A stretch of 64,000 nt of DNA from Xanthomarina sp. F1114 (GCF_026410255.1 NZ_JAPMLL010000005.1:1-64000); one strand, 5' to 3'. Shown: positions 43,910-52,820, counted from the stretch's first letter. Notes: generated from the sequence alone by a model not told the origin. Translations and numbers: made by a program.

Positions 43910-45406
43910 TTAAAAGTTTTCAATTTTATTAAAATGTTTTGGAGTAAACAACAAAACTATTAATGTGAGAAGTCCAACCGTAAGCAAACCTATATATACG
44001 CTGTGAGTAGAATCAAAAAAAACGTGTTGCAAATAGGTTTGAACGCTATCGTTTGCTTGAGCAGATTGTAATACCTCTACCACTTCGTTTGCCTGTGGTA
44101 AAGCATTTTTTAAGTTTTCTGGCGCTTCTTCTAACTTATCAAATAAGACCGAATTAAAAATAGCTGCAAAAATAGCTGCTCCTATACTTTGTCCAAAATA
44201 TCTAGAAAACATACTAGCTCCGGTAACGACTCCTCTTTTCCCCCAATCTACTGTAGATTGCACTCCAACCATTAAAGGTGTCGAGATTAAACCGAAACCA
44301 GCTCCCATAAGTAACTGAATTCCAACTAATGCTCCAACAGAACCAGGATATGGTAAAAATATGAAACTTAAAACCGCAATAAGAACTATTATAATTCCAC
44401 AGAGAGCTGTATTCCTGAATCCAATACGCAGATATAATTTACCAGAAAAAGATGAAGATATTGGCCAGGTTATACTCATACTCGCCAATATAAATCCTGC
44501 CGTAATTGCTCCTACTCCTATAACAGATTGTGCAAAAATTGGAATAAACATATTGGGTCCCATAGTCATGCATCCCATTCCAATTGTAGCAAGATTGGCA
44601 CCTACTAATACACGTTTTCTCCATACCCATCTTGGCAAAATAGGACTTTCGGCGCGAGATTCTATTTTTATGGTTGCAAAAACCAAAATAACAGATATCC
44701 CAGCAAAAATAAGAGTTTCATAAGAAATCCATTCCCAAGATTGGCCTCCTTGCATTAAACCAAACATAATAAAAGCGCCAGTTACTAAAAGAGAGAAAGC
44801 TCCAAGCCAATCAATCTTTGGATGTTTTGAAGGTTTATTCTCTTGTAGAAAGTGGCTAATCATTATAATTGAACCAATACCAATTGGAATATTAATCAAG
44901 AATATCCAACGCCAAGAAGCATAGTCTGCTAAGGCACCACCTATAGTTGGACCTAAAAGTGCTGAAACACCCCAAACACTAGAAAGCCAACCTTGAATTT
45001 TTGCACGTTCTTCTAAGGTGTAAATATCGGCCGCTATGGTATTAACAGTCGCCATAATAGCACCAGCTCCCACTGCTTGCAAACCTCTAAAAACAATTAG
45101 ACTTATCATGTTCCAAGCGCCACCACAGGCAGCAGAACCTATTAGAAAAACAATTACTCCATAAATTAGAATAGGTTTTCGACCATAGATATCTGCAAGT
45201 TTTCCATAAATGGGAATTGTAATGGTTTGAATAAGCAGGTAAATTGAAAATAACCAGCTAAATAAAGAAAATCCTCCTAAGTCTCCTACAATTTGAGGAA
45301 TTGCAGTTGCCACAATAGTGCTATCCATTGCTGCCAAAGCCATTGTAAGCATTAAAGCTGCTAAAATCCAACCTCTTCGCTTTTGCTCCAAAGCATTCTT
45401 ATTCAT
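43910..45406 (-). CDS. MFS multidrug-type transporter, DHA2 family (14 TM)
   Basis: The 498-residue protein has about 14 hydrophobic helices. MFS motif A is seen in GKLADIYGRKPILIYG, motif D1 in AAMDSTIVATAIPQIVGDLG, and WRWIFLINIPIG after GGALADYAS is typical of drug:H+ antiporters of the DHA2 (EmrB/QacA-like) group. It should export one or more hydrophobic compounds using the proton gradient. A TAACTTTG -7 element lies at 45442-45435, 29 nt before the start. No TetR or MarR regulator gene and no membrane-fusion (EmrA-like) gene adjoins. Substrate unknown. Confidence 0.93.
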   Translation of the reverse strand: MNKNALEQKRRGWILAALMLTMALAAMDSTIVATAIPQIVGDLGGFSLFSWLFSIYLLIQTITIPIYGKLADIYGRKPILIYGVIVFLIGSAACGGAWNMISLIVFRGLQAVGAGAIMATVNTIAADIYTLEERAKIQGWLSSVWGVSALLGPTIGGALADYASWRWIFLINIPIGIGSIIMISHFLQENKPSKHPKIDWLGAFSLLVTGAFIMFGLMQGGQSWEWISYETLIFAGISVILVFATIKIESRAESPILPRWVWRKRVLVGANLATIGMGCMTMGPNMFIPIFAQSVIGVGAITAGFILASMSITWPISSSFSGKLYLRIGFRNTALCGIIIVLIAVLSFIFLPYPGSVGALVGIQLLMGAGFGLISTPLMVGVQSTVDWGKRGVVTGASMFSRYFGQSIGAAIFAAIFNSVLFDKLEEAPENLKNALPQANEVVEVLQSAQANDSVQTYLQHVFFDSTHSVYIGLLTVGLLTLIVLLFTPKHFNKIENF

Positions 45407-45434
45407 AGTAATTATACTGTCTTTTTTCTTCGGG

Positions 45435-45442
45435 CAAAGTTA
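45435..45442 (-). promoter_or_regulatory. Candidate -7 element of the MFS gene (TAACTTTG)
   Basis: Minus-strand TAACTTTG followed by C matches TAnnTTTG. The start codon is at 45406. No good -33 TTG was found. Confidence 0.5.
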
Positions 45443-45548
45443 AAGATTAAAAGAGGAATGGCTTGGCTAATTCTGATATATGTATATTCCATATTACGGA
45501 CATATTTAGAATACAATCTTGATGAAGTTCCATACGGTTAAATTCTAA

Positions 45549-46832
45549 TTAATTATTAAATAAATCTGTGATATCTTCTTGGCAAAGCGCTGCATTATAT
45601 ATTCTTACATCATCAATTTTTCCTTTAAAGGTGCTGGATGGTATACTTAATCTTGTACCTATTATGAGTGGTAGAGAATCGTTAAAAATCTCTCCTTCAA
45701 TTTCTTCTATGGCTACTAGTTCTTCATTGACATATAAATATATTTTCTGGTCTTTAAGTACTCCAGTAATTAGATACCATTGATTCATATTATATCCTTG
45801 TTTCCTTGCCTGATACAGAACTCCTCCAGCTGTAACGGAAAAAACAACTTCGTTTGTTGCGCTCAATCCCAAACCGTATGGCCAAGAAGAAGTTCCATTT
45901 ACATTAGTTCCTTTTCTAAGGATTTGTTGTGTTTTTATGGCTTGGGGAAATACCCACGCCGAAATGGTAAATTCATTATCAAAAAACAACTGTTCGTTGT
46001 CTTGAATTTGTATATTATCATCTATTCCATCAAAATAATATGCCGATTCAACTTCCGAAAACCTATTAGTTGTTAATACTGCTCCGGAAACTGATCCATG
46101 ATTATCAAATCCACTTTCATCCATAGCATTAGAATTCAAAGGATAAAAAGCATTCAGTACTGGAACTGTTGTAGTATTACAGGGTTGTACAATGTTTATA
46201 ATAATATCTATATCCTTAAAGGTTTCTCCATTTTCTATTCTTGCCGTACCAGTAATTATCGGGTTTCCCATAAAATTTGGAACATGTTGTATTATTACTT
46301 CTCCAGTTAGGGAGTTAATTTCTAGAATTTGATTAGGACTTTGTTCTATCATGGAAAAGGTTAAATCTCCTTGACTAGTTGTAGCTTCTATTACCCCCAA
46401 CGATTGATTTACTGAAGGAATACCTTCAAGGGTTTTTACAAAATCTAAAGCATCAATATCATTTGTGTTAGTCAGATTTATTATTAAGTCTGCCGTATCT
46501 GAAACTCCTTCATTTTCTACTTTAATTGTACCGGTAATACTTGGGTTTATTTCAAAATCAAAAAGTGTTTGATCTAACACTCTTATTTCTCCATTTGAAG
46601 AATTAATTTTCAAAGCTCCGCTTGGATTTTGTTCTGTAATCGAATAAATTATAGTCCCTTGATTAGTTGAAGCTTCAATAGATCCTATGTATTGATCGTT
46701 ATCAGGGTTTTCGTTAATTATTGTTATTAAATCTGAAATTGTTATGGTTGTTTCAACTATTTCTTCGTTGTTTTCTGTGCAGGAAATTATTAATCCTAAA
46801 ATACTTACTAGTACTATCTTAACTTTATTCAT
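45549..46832 (-). CDS. Lipoprotein with two cadherin-like repeats and a LamG (concanavalin-like) domain
   Basis: The 427-residue protein starts with a lipoprotein signal (LIISC, Cys18). Two homologous ~95-residue segments follow (SNGEIRVLDQTLFDFE... and LTGEVIIQHVPNFMG...), which look like cadherin-type beta-sandwiches. Then comes a LamG/concanavalin-type jelly roll (about 215-427) with FYPLNSNAMDESGFDNHG, YYFDGIDDNIQI, FTISAWVFP, LYVNEELVAIEE and GKIDDVRIYNAALCQEDI. Such domains bind carbohydrate or protein at the cell surface. The extra Cys in QPCNTT and LCQED could form a disulfide. The role is likely adhesion or glycan capture, inferred from the fold. Confidence 0.88.
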   Translation of the reverse strand: MNKVKIVLVSILGLIISCTENNEEIVETTITISDLITIINENPDNDQYIGSIEASTNQGTIIYSITEQNPSGALKINSSNGEIRVLDQTLFDFEINPSITGTIKVENEGVSDTADLIINLTNTNDIDALDFVKTLEGIPSVNQSLGVIEATTSQGDLTFSMIEQSPNQILEINSLTGEVIIQHVPNFMGNPIITGTARIENGETFKDIDIIINIVQPCNTTTVPVLNAFYPLNSNAMDESGFDNHGSVSGAVLTTNRFSEVESAYYFDGIDDNIQIQDNEQLFFDNEFTISAWVFPQAIKTQQILRKGTNVNGTSSWPYGLGLSATNEVVFSVTAGGVLYQARKQGYNMNQWYLITGVLKDQKIYLYVNEELVAIEEIEGEIFNDSLPLIIGTRLSIPSSTFKGKIDDVRIYNAALCQEDITDLFNN

Positions 46833-47083
46833 GGTTGATTTGGTTTTTTATCAATTCAAATTGCTTTCGTAAGTAACTATAGTAAATCCTCATAACTAGG
46901 CTGCATACTAATTAATAATACAAAAACGAGTTTAAAAATTCTCCTTTGTCACCTATTAATTCTTCTTAAATAATTACTAAGAAGTTTTAAATGTAATAAT
47001 TCATTTATAATAATAAACTTACAAAGCAAATTAAAATGTTAGCTTTTGTATGTATCACAGAAAGCTAAAATACAAGTAATAAA

Positions 47084-47109
47084 AAACCCCAAGCTTTAAC
47101 TTGAGGTTT
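47084..47109 (-). terminator. Terminator downstream of the ferredoxin gene
   Basis: AAACCCCAAG and CTTGAGGTTT pair with one mismatch around a 6-nt loop, between an A run and a T run, 22 nt past the ferredoxin stop. Confidence 0.7.
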
Positions 47110-47131
47110 ATTTTATTAATTTAAATTCAAT

Positions 47132-47485
47132 TTATCCGTCTGGATGCATAAAGCGTTGTTTTCCTAGAAGCTCGTCTTCAGACTCCACATGATCGTCGTC
47201 TGGAACACAGCAATCTACCGGACAAACTGCTGCACATTGTGGCTCGTCGTGAAATCCTAAACATTCGGTACATTTATCTGGAACTATAAAGTAAATCTCA
47301 TCGCTTATTGGCTCTTGAGCTTCATCGGCATCCACTTCTTTCCCATTTGGTAATACAACCTTTCCATTTAAACTAGTACCATCTTTATATCTCCAATCGT
47401 CTGCTCCTTCATAAATGGCATTATTTGGACATTCAGGTTCGCAAGCGCCACAGTTTATACATTCGTCTGTTATAATTATTGCCAT
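47132..47485 (-). CDS. 4Fe-4S dicluster ferredoxin
   Basis: The 117-residue protein has two cluster motifs. The first is C-x2-C-x2-C-x3-C at Cys9/12/15/19 ([12 protein letters not shown]). The second is in the C-terminal half ([18 protein letters not shown]) with an eight-residue insertion typical of the bacterial 2[4Fe-4S] ferredoxins of the FdxA/Allochromatium type, plus an extra Cys pair (VDCC). It carries electrons in the cytoplasm. It is divergently arranged with the acyl-CoA reductase gene (166-nt gap) and has its own terminator. Confidence 0.93.
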   Translation of the reverse strand: MAIIITDECINCGACEPECPNNAIYEGADDWRYKDGTSLNGKVVLPNGKEVDADEAQEPISDEIYFIVPDKCTECLGFHDEPQCAAVCPVDCCVPDDDHVESEDELLGKQRFMHPDG

Positions 47486-47598
47486 ACCATTGTATTTTTT
47501 AATCTTTTCGATTTAAATTTTAATAGGTCTTGATAGATTCTTGAGGAAATAAAGTTTACAATCAGATTCAAAACCTTTCATTGCTCATTTGCTTTGTG

Positions 47599-47606
47599 TA
47601 AATTTG
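47599..47606 (+). promoter_or_regulatory. Candidate -7 element of the acyl-CoA reductase gene (TAAATTTG)
   Basis: TAAATTTG followed by C fits the consensus. The start codon is at 47652, and a TTG at 47581-47583 is 15 nt upstream, slightly short for a -33 element. Confidence 0.55.
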
Positions 47607-47651
47607 CAACTGCAAAAATAAAGCCAAAACAATTCATAACCAAACCTTATA

Positions 47652-48710
47652 ATGAATTTAGAAGAAAGAATCCAAGCCTTTGTTAAATTAGGCGATTTTT
47701 TAAGTCAGTTTTCAACAAACGGAATCGTTAAAAAAAACGATATTCCACATAACGACTTGTTTTTTGATGGCTTTAAACATCAATTAAAATTAGCCAGAGA
47801 ACACAATGGTTGGTTTACAGAAGAAAACATTCTGTTTGGTTTAAACAATTGGTCTAGAGCTCTGACGGAGAAAAACATAAAGCAGTTTACTAAAAACTAT
47901 CAATTCCATACGGTAACACCTAAAAAAATAGCCATTATAATGGCTGGAAATATTCCTTTGGTTGGTTTTCATGACTTCTTTTGTGTTTTACTTTCTGGAC
48001 ATGAAGTCCTGGTTAAGCAATCTTCTAACGACAAACATTTATTGCCATTTTTAGCTAAATATTTAGAATATGTAGCTCCAAAGTTTAAAGGGAAAATAAC
48101 TTTTACAGAAGAAAATCTAAAAGATTTCGATGCTGTAATTGCTACAGGAAGTGATAATACTGCCAGATATTTTGAGTATTATTTTAAAGGGAAACCGTCT
48201 ATAATAAGAAAAAACAGAAATTCGGTAGCTGTTTTAACTGGAAATGAAACAGAAGAACAATTAAGTCAACTCTCTCATGATATTTTTAGATACTACGGAC
48301 TAGGATGCAGAAATGTTTCTAAATTATTTGTACCTGAAAATTATGATTTCGACGGCTTTTTTAAAGCTATGTATGCTTGGCATCCAATTATAAATGAAGC
48401 CAAATACGCCAATAATTACGATTATAATAAAGCTGTATACTTAATGAGCGAGTTTGAAATGTTAGAAAACGGTTTTCTAATGATTAAGGAAGATTCTAGC
48501 TACGCCTCTCCTATTGCCACAGTTTTTTATGAACATTATAGCTCTTTAGAAAACTTGAGAAACGAGCTAGAAAAAAGTTCTAAAGACATCCAATGTGTGG
48601 TATCCAACAACCTATCTAGTAACCATATAGCATTTGGGGAGACTCAAAACCCAAACCTTTGGGATTTTGCTGATGGAGTTGACACTTTAGAGTTTTTGTT
48701 GAAAATTTAG
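47652..48710 (+). CDS. LuxC-like acyl-CoA reductase
   Basis: The 352-residue protein belongs to the LuxC/acyl-CoA reductase family (PF05893). It has the nucleotide-binding region KKIAIIMAGNIPLVGFHDF, the HEVLVKQSSND segment, IATGSDNTARYFEYYF, and the active-site Cys in YYGLGCRNVSKLF (aldehyde-dehydrogenase-like). It should reduce an acyl-CoA or acyl-thioester to an aldehyde with NAD(P)H. No luxAB genes are present, so bioluminescence is not implied. It is transcribed toward serC (160-nt gap), with a ferredoxin gene on the other side. In this group the ferredoxin, reductase and serCA genes are, to my recollection, often neighbours, but the biochemical link is unclear. Confidence 0.88.
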   Translation: MNLEERIQAFVKLGDFLSQFSTNGIVKKNDIPHNDLFFDGFKHQLKLAREHNGWFTEENILFGLNNWSRALTEKNIKQFTKNYQFHTVTPKKIAIIMAGNIPLVGFHDFFCVLLSGHEVLVKQSSNDKHLLPFLAKYLEYVAPKFKGKITFTEENLKDFDAVIATGSDNTARYFEYYFKGKPSIIRKNRNSVAVLTGNETEEQLSQLSHDIFRYYGLGCRNVSKLFVPENYDFDGFFKAMYAWHPIINEAKYANNYDYNKAVYLMSEFEMLENGFLMIKEDSSYASPIATVFYEHYSSLENLRNELEKSSKDIQCVVSNNLSSNHIAFGETQNPNLWDFADGVDTLEFLLKI

Positions 48711-48869
48711 TTAATAATTAATTCAAATTATATTTCTATTTCTTTAAGAAATTAGCACCTTTGTTGTTAAAATTTAAGACTTTATTATCTATCTCTGTTT
48801 TTAAAACCATATTTATTAAGGATATAGATGTTTAACTAAACACCATTTCCATTTATTTGGAGAATAACT

Positions 48870-49934
48870 ATGAAAATACATAATTTTAGTGCCGGACCAT
48901 CAATTCTTCCTCAGGAAGTATTATTAAAAGCTTCAGAAGCTGTTATAGATTTCAATAATGATGGTTTATCCTTGTTAGAAATCTCCCACAGAAGTAAAGC
49001 TTTTGTAGATGTTATGGAAAAAGCTAGATCTTTAGTTTTAGAACTTTTAAATCTAGAAGGTAAAGGTTATAAAGTATTATTTTTACAAGGAGGTGCAAGT
49101 ACTCAATTTTTAATGGTAGCTCTTAATTTATTGGAAAAAAGAGCAGGCTATTTAAATACTGGAACTTGGAGCGATAAAGCCATTAAAGAAGCAAAAATAT
49201 TTGATGATATTTTTGAAGTAGCCTCCTCCAAATCTGCTAATTATAATTATATTCCTAAGGGCTACGATATACCTTCAGATTACGATTATTTCCACTGTAC
49301 ATCTAATAATACCATATATGGAACGCAAATGAAATCTTTTCCAAAATGCGATATTCCAATGGTTTGTGATATGAGTAGCGATATTTTTTCACGAAGTTTA
49401 GATTTTTCTCAATTCGATTTAATCTATGCAGGTGCTCAAAAAAATATGGGTCCAGCCGGAACAACATTAGTGGTTGTTAAAGAAGATATTCTAGGAAAAG
49501 TATCCAGAAAAATTCCTTCTATGATGGACTATAAATTGCATATAGAAAAAGGCAGTATGTTTAACACACCTCCTGTCTTTGCAGTATATACCTCAATGCT
49601 AACTTTAGAATGGCTAAAGAACCTTGGGGGAATTAAAGCTATAGAAAAAGAAAACGAAATGAAAGCTAGAGTTATGTACTCTGAGATTGATTTAAACCCA
49701 TTATTTAAAGGATATTCAACTAAAGGAGATCGATCAAATATGAATGCTACTTTTACTTTAGTAAACGATAATCTTAAAGAAACGTTCGAAACCATGCTAA
49801 AAGAAGCAGGTGTAAGCGGGGTTAACGGACATAGAAGTGTTGGAGGTTATAGAGCATCCATGTACAACGCCATGCCATTGGATAGTGTAAAAGTATTGGT
49901 GGAAGTTATGAGTGAATTGGAGACCAAAGCATAA
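48870..49934 (+). CDS. serC: Phosphoserine aminotransferase
   Basis: The 354-residue PLP enzyme converts 3-phosphohydroxypyruvate and glutamate into phosphoserine, the second step of serine synthesis, and often serves pyridoxine synthesis too. Diagnostic segments: HNFSAGPSILP at the start, LFLQGGASTQF, TGTWSDKAIKEA, and the PLP lysine Lys191 in AGAQKNMGPAG. HRSVGGYRASMYNAMP near the end is typical. The length is normal. The next enzyme-coding gene, a SerA-type dehydrogenase, begins 118 nt downstream. Confidence 0.97.
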   Translation: MKIHNFSAGPSILPQEVLLKASEAVIDFNNDGLSLLEISHRSKAFVDVMEKARSLVLELLNLEGKGYKVLFLQGGASTQFLMVALNLLEKRAGYLNTGTWSDKAIKEAKIFDDIFEVASSKSANYNYIPKGYDIPSDYDYFHCTSNNTIYGTQMKSFPKCDIPMVCDMSSDIFSRSLDFSQFDLIYAGAQKNMGPAGTTLVVVKEDILGKVSRKIPSMMDYKLHIEKGSMFNTPPVFAVYTSMLTLEWLKNLGGIKAIEKENEMKARVMYSEIDLNPLFKGYSTKGDRSNMNATFTLVNDNLKETFETMLKEAGVSGVNGHRSVGGYRASMYNAMPLDSVKVLVEVMSELETKA

Positions 49935-50017
49935 TATAATTCATAGGTTTTCAAAAGAAAGAAGCTATTAAAGCACAAAAAAATAAAAGTAAATACTAAT
50001 TAAAACGCCCCAATAAA

Positions 50018-50045
50018 TCTCCTTTCAAAAGGAAAGGATTAGGGA
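50018..50045 (+). repeat. Dyad-containing element upstream of serA
   Basis: CCTTTC (50021-50026) and GAAAGG (50032-50037) form a short stem with a purine-rich downstream part (ATTAGGGATAGAG). It lies just before the serA start codon at 50053 and resembles degenerate interspersed repeats seen between flavobacterial genes. Whether it affects translation is unknown. Confidence 0.4.
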
Positions 50046-50052
50046 TAGAGAA

Positions 50053-51015
50053 ATGAAAATACTAGCAAACGACGGAATTTCAAAAAGTGGGATAGAGGTC
50101 TTAGAAAACAACGACTTTGAAGTTATTACCACGACAGTAGCTCAAGAACAATTAATTAACTATATAAACACGAACAAAATTGATGTTTTATTGGTAAGAA
50201 GTGCTACCCAAGTGCGAAAAGATTTAATTGACTCCTGCCCTAACTTAAAAATTATAGGACGTGGCGGAGTTGGCATGGACAATATAGATGTCGATTATGC
50301 CCGAAGCAAAAAAATACATGTTATAAATACACCTACAGCTTCATCACATTCTGTTGCCGAATTAGTTTTTGCGCATTTATTTGGAGGCGTTCGTTTTTTA
50401 CACGACTCTAATAGAAACATGCCTTTAGATGGAGATACACAATTTAAATCTCTAAAAAAGAACTATGCCAAAGGCATGGAATTAAAAGGAAAAACTTTAG
50501 GTATTATAGGTTTTGGACGAATAGGTAAGGAAGTTGCTAAAATAGCTTTAGGTATAGGAATGCGCGTAATTGCCAGTGATAAATTTGTAGGAAAAGCAGA
50601 TATAAAAGTAGAGTTTTATAATGGACAGTTTATCAACGTAGAAATTGAAACGGAGCCAATGAACGATATCTTAAAAAGTGCCGATTTTATCACCCTACAT
50701 GTTCCAATTCAAGAAGATTATGTAATAGAAAAAAATCATTTTGATATAATGAAAAATGGCGTAGGAATTATCAATACTGCCCGAGGTGGAGTAATTAATG
50801 AAGTGGAACTAGTTAATGCTTTAGAAAGCGGAAAAGTAGCTTTTGCAGGATTAGATACTTTTGAAGAAGAACCAACTCCGGCAATTCAAGTTTTAATGAA
50901 TGGTAGGATCTCGTTAACTCCACATATTGGAGCTTCCACAAATGAAGCCCAAGATAGAATAGGTGTTGAATTAGCTGAACAAATTATAAGTCTTTTAAAA
51001 ACAGAAAGAGATTAA
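50053..51015 (+). CDS. serA: D-3-phosphoglycerate dehydrogenase-type D-2-hydroxyacid dehydrogenase (short SerA)
   Basis: The 320-residue NAD-dependent enzyme has the Rossmann motif GIIGFGRIGKEVAK. The catalytic residues fall in NTARGGVINE (Arg), LDTFEEEP (Glu) and PHIGASTNEAQDR (His), with IIGRGGVGMDNID earlier. It would oxidise 3-phosphoglycerate to 3-phosphohydroxypyruvate, the first step of the serine pathway. It is the short form without ASB and ACT regulatory domains, so allosteric serine inhibition by an ACT domain is not expected. Its position right after serC makes SerA the most likely role, although other 2-hydroxyacid substrates cannot be excluded by sequence. Confidence 0.88.
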   Translation: MKILANDGISKSGIEVLENNDFEVITTTVAQEQLINYINTNKIDVLLVRSATQVRKDLIDSCPNLKIIGRGGVGMDNIDVDYARSKKIHVINTPTASSHSVAELVFAHLFGGVRFLHDSNRNMPLDGDTQFKSLKKNYAKGMELKGKTLGIIGFGRIGKEVAKIALGIGMRVIASDKFVGKADIKVEFYNGQFINVEIETEPMNDILKSADFITLHVPIQEDYVIEKNHFDIMKNGVGIINTARGGVINEVELVNALESGKVAFAGLDTFEEEPTPAIQVLMNGRISLTPHIGASTNEAQDRIGVELAEQIISLLKTERD

Positions 51016-51038
51016 ACTTGTTAACAAACTGAACTTTA

Positions 51039-51073
51039 AAAGCCTATAAGTTTTATTTCTTATGGGCTTTTTT
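51039..51073 (+). terminator. Terminator downstream of serA
   Basis: Arms 51039-51050 and 51059-51070 pair (one G-U) around an 8-nt loop, followed by a T run, 24 nt past the serA stop codon. Confidence 0.85.
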
Positions 51074-51106
51074 GTAATTTAACAACTTCATTAAAAAATA
51101 TAAAAA

Positions 51107-51742
51107 ATGACAGGAATATTAGATTTACTTAATAGCGACATGGGTAAAACCATAATAAATGGTGTAGCGGGCCAAACAAATCAATCAGAAGACAAAACAA
51201 ATCAAGTTTTAACAATGGCACTTCCAGTAATGATGCAGGCCATGAGAAGAAATGCTTCTACTCCACAAGGTGCCGATGGCCTTTTAAGTGCTTTAAATAG
51301 CAAACAGGAAAACAATATTCTGGACAATCTTGGCGGACTATTTGACGGTGGTGTTAACAACGATGTTTTAAACGATGGGAGTAAAATTTTAGGTCATGTT
51401 TTAGGTAGCAAACAACAAAATGTGGAAAATTTAATTGGCTCTCGTGCTGGAGTAGATTCTGGCTCTGTAGCTAATATTTTAAAAGTGGCTGCTCCCCTAC
51501 TTATGGGAATGTTAGCAAAGCAAACTAAAGAAAACAATGTAGACAGCTCTTCAGACTTAGAAGGCTTACTGGGTGGTTTATTAGGCGGAAATTCGGCTAA
51601 AAACGAACAAAACTTTTTAGAATCTATTTTAGATGCCGATGGAGACGGAAGTGTCATAGACGATGTAGCCGGAATGGTGTTAGGTGGTAGTAAAAAGAAA
51701 GGTGGACTTGGAGGTTTGCTTGGCGGGCTTTTTGGAAAATAA
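51107..51742 (+). CDS. DUF937 domain-containing protein
   Basis: The 211-residue protein has no signal peptide. The DUF937 helical core covers about residues 1-135 (MTGILDLLNSDMGKTIINGV, QVLTMALPVMMQAMRRNA, NDVLNDGSKILGHVLG). Next comes a second helical part, an acidic DADGDGSVIDD loop that resembles an EF-hand/calcium site, and a Gly/Lys-rich C-terminus (GGSKKKGGLGGLLGGLF). The family function is unknown. It is separated from serA by a terminator, so it is independently transcribed, with its own terminator at 51762-51792. Confidence 0.85.
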   Translation: MTGILDLLNSDMGKTIINGVAGQTNQSEDKTNQVLTMALPVMMQAMRRNASTPQGADGLLSALNSKQENNILDNLGGLFDGGVNNDVLNDGSKILGHVLGSKQQNVENLIGSRAGVDSGSVANILKVAAPLLMGMLAKQTKENNVDSSSDLEGLLGGLLGGNSAKNEQNFLESILDADGDGSVIDDVAGMVLGGSKKKGGLGGLLGGLFGK

Positions 51743-51761
51743 GATCTTTACATTATATATT

Positions 51762-51792
51762 AAAAAGTCAAACTTAGGTTTGACTTTTTTTT
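51762..51792 (+). terminator. Terminator downstream of the DUF937 gene
   Basis: AAAAAGTCAAAC (51762-51773) pairs with GTTTGACTTTTT (51778-51789) around a 4-nt loop, followed by T residues, 20 nt after the stop codon. Confidence 0.9.
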
Positions 51793-51858
51793 GTTAAAGC
51801 TTTTCGAAATCGAGCAAACAAAATATGATTTTTGTATCTTTAAGAGAAACAAATTGCT

Positions 51859-52296
51859 ATGAAATCTTTCCTGTACATTTTTTTAATTACTGGTTTTTTA
51901 TACAGTTGTAAGTCTAGCCAACCAACTGATAATTCATCCAATAACGAAGAGGTAAATATTACTAAAAACGATACTGTTTCTATTGCCAACAACGATTTGG
52001 AATATGAACTAATAATTATAGAACCTGGTTATAATTTATGGTTAGAGACTAGAGCCAGACCTAGAGGTTATTATGAACAAGACTTTATGGAAACCAGAAA
52101 TAAGAGATATGTGGATGCCTGGAACAACAGAGCCCTGAACCCACAAGAATATCCTTCTGGTCTATATGAGTCTCAAATTTACTACGATCCATCTATAGAT
52201 TATGGTTACGAAGTAAACTACAAGCTGTATAACTATTTCATATACTTTCAATTAACCTATAAGCAACAATTAACTAGTTATATTCCTAGAATTTAA
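51859..52296 (+). CDS. DUF6146 family lipoprotein
   Basis: The 145-residue protein has a lipoprotein signal (..LYSCKSS, Cys17), then an Asn/Ser-rich spacer and a conserved body with EPGYNLWLETRARPRGYY, FMETRNKRYVDAWNNRA and the Tyr-rich end YYDPSIDYGYEVNYKLYNYF. This matches the DUF6146 family of Bacteroidota, with no known function. It is probably attached to a membrane facing the periplasm. It precedes the DUF6787 gene, which has its own -7 element overlapping this gene's stop codon. Confidence 0.85.
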   Translation: MKSFLYIFLITGFLYSCKSSQPTDNSSNNEEVNITKNDTVSIANNDLEYELIIIEPGYNLWLETRARPRGYYEQDFMETRNKRYVDAWNNRALNPQEYPSGLYESQIYYDPSIDYGYEVNYKLYNYFIYFQLTYKQQLTSYIPRI

Positions 52297-52298
52297 AG

Positions 52299-52306
52299 TA
52301 TCTTTG
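52299..52306 (+). promoter_or_regulatory. Candidate -7 element (TATCTTTG) before the DUF6787/TonB receptor genes
   Basis: TATCTTTG followed by C fits the consensus and lies 20 nt upstream of the ATG at 52326. No -33 TTG was found at the proper distance. It would allow transcription of the DUF6787, His-rich and receptor genes independently of DUF6146. Confidence 0.55.
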
Positions 52307-52325
52307 CATTTTTAAAAAAGTGTGC

Positions 52326-52820
52326 ATGGAGACTTTCAAAAAGAACTGGGAAATACAAAAAAACTGGCAGCTTATTTTTCCTATTTTAGGAATTTTAGCC
52401 TTGATTTATAGTTCGTATAAATTGGTAAATGCTTTCTTAAAAGAATTTCACATCCTTCTTGTTATTGGAGCTACTACTGTTATTTTCTTTGTATTATTAA
52501 AACTTACTTTATTTATTTTTAAAAAGTTAGAAAATAAATGGAAGGTAGATTATAAATGGGAAATGATTCGAATTTTCCTTGTTTTTGCCATAACCGGAAC
52601 CTCTTCTTTATTTGTTGGCAAACCCGTAATTAAACTGCTAGGAATTACTAAAGAAAACTTAAATATTACTGTATATTGGATTTTATACATTATTATTGGC
52701 CTAATTTTTTACCAAATACTATTAGTTACAACGGGTTGGCTTTTTGGCCAATTTAAATTCTTTTGGGAATTTGAAAAGAAAATGCTTAGAAGATTTGGCT
52801 TAAAACGCTTTTTAGATTAG
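52326..52820 (+). CDS. DUF6787 family membrane protein
   Basis: I use the ATG at 52326 rather than the GTG at 52320, because METFKKNWEIQKNWQL is the typical family opening. The 164-residue protein has four predicted membrane helices (LIFPILGILALIYSSY; ILLVIGATTVIFFVLL; IRIFLVFAITGTSSLFVG; IYWILYIIIGLIFYQILL region) and the conserved segments GTSSLFVGKPV and WLFGQFKFFWEFEKKMLRRFG. Function unknown. Its stop codon overlaps the GTG start of the next gene by one base, suggesting translational coupling. Confidence 0.85.
   Translation: METFKKNWEIQKNWQLIFPILGILALIYSSYKLVNAFLKEFHILLVIGATTVIFFVLLKLTLFIFKKLENKWKVDYKWEMIRIFLVFAITGTSSLFVGKPVIKLLGITKENLNITVYWILYIIIGLIFYQILLVTTGWLFGQFKFFWEFEKKMLRRFGLKRFLD

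Noticed and set aside
47652-48710. LuxC-like gene as evidence for bioluminescence.
   Set aside because: No luxA, luxB, luxD or luxE genes are nearby, and the reductase family is common in non-luminous Bacteroidota.
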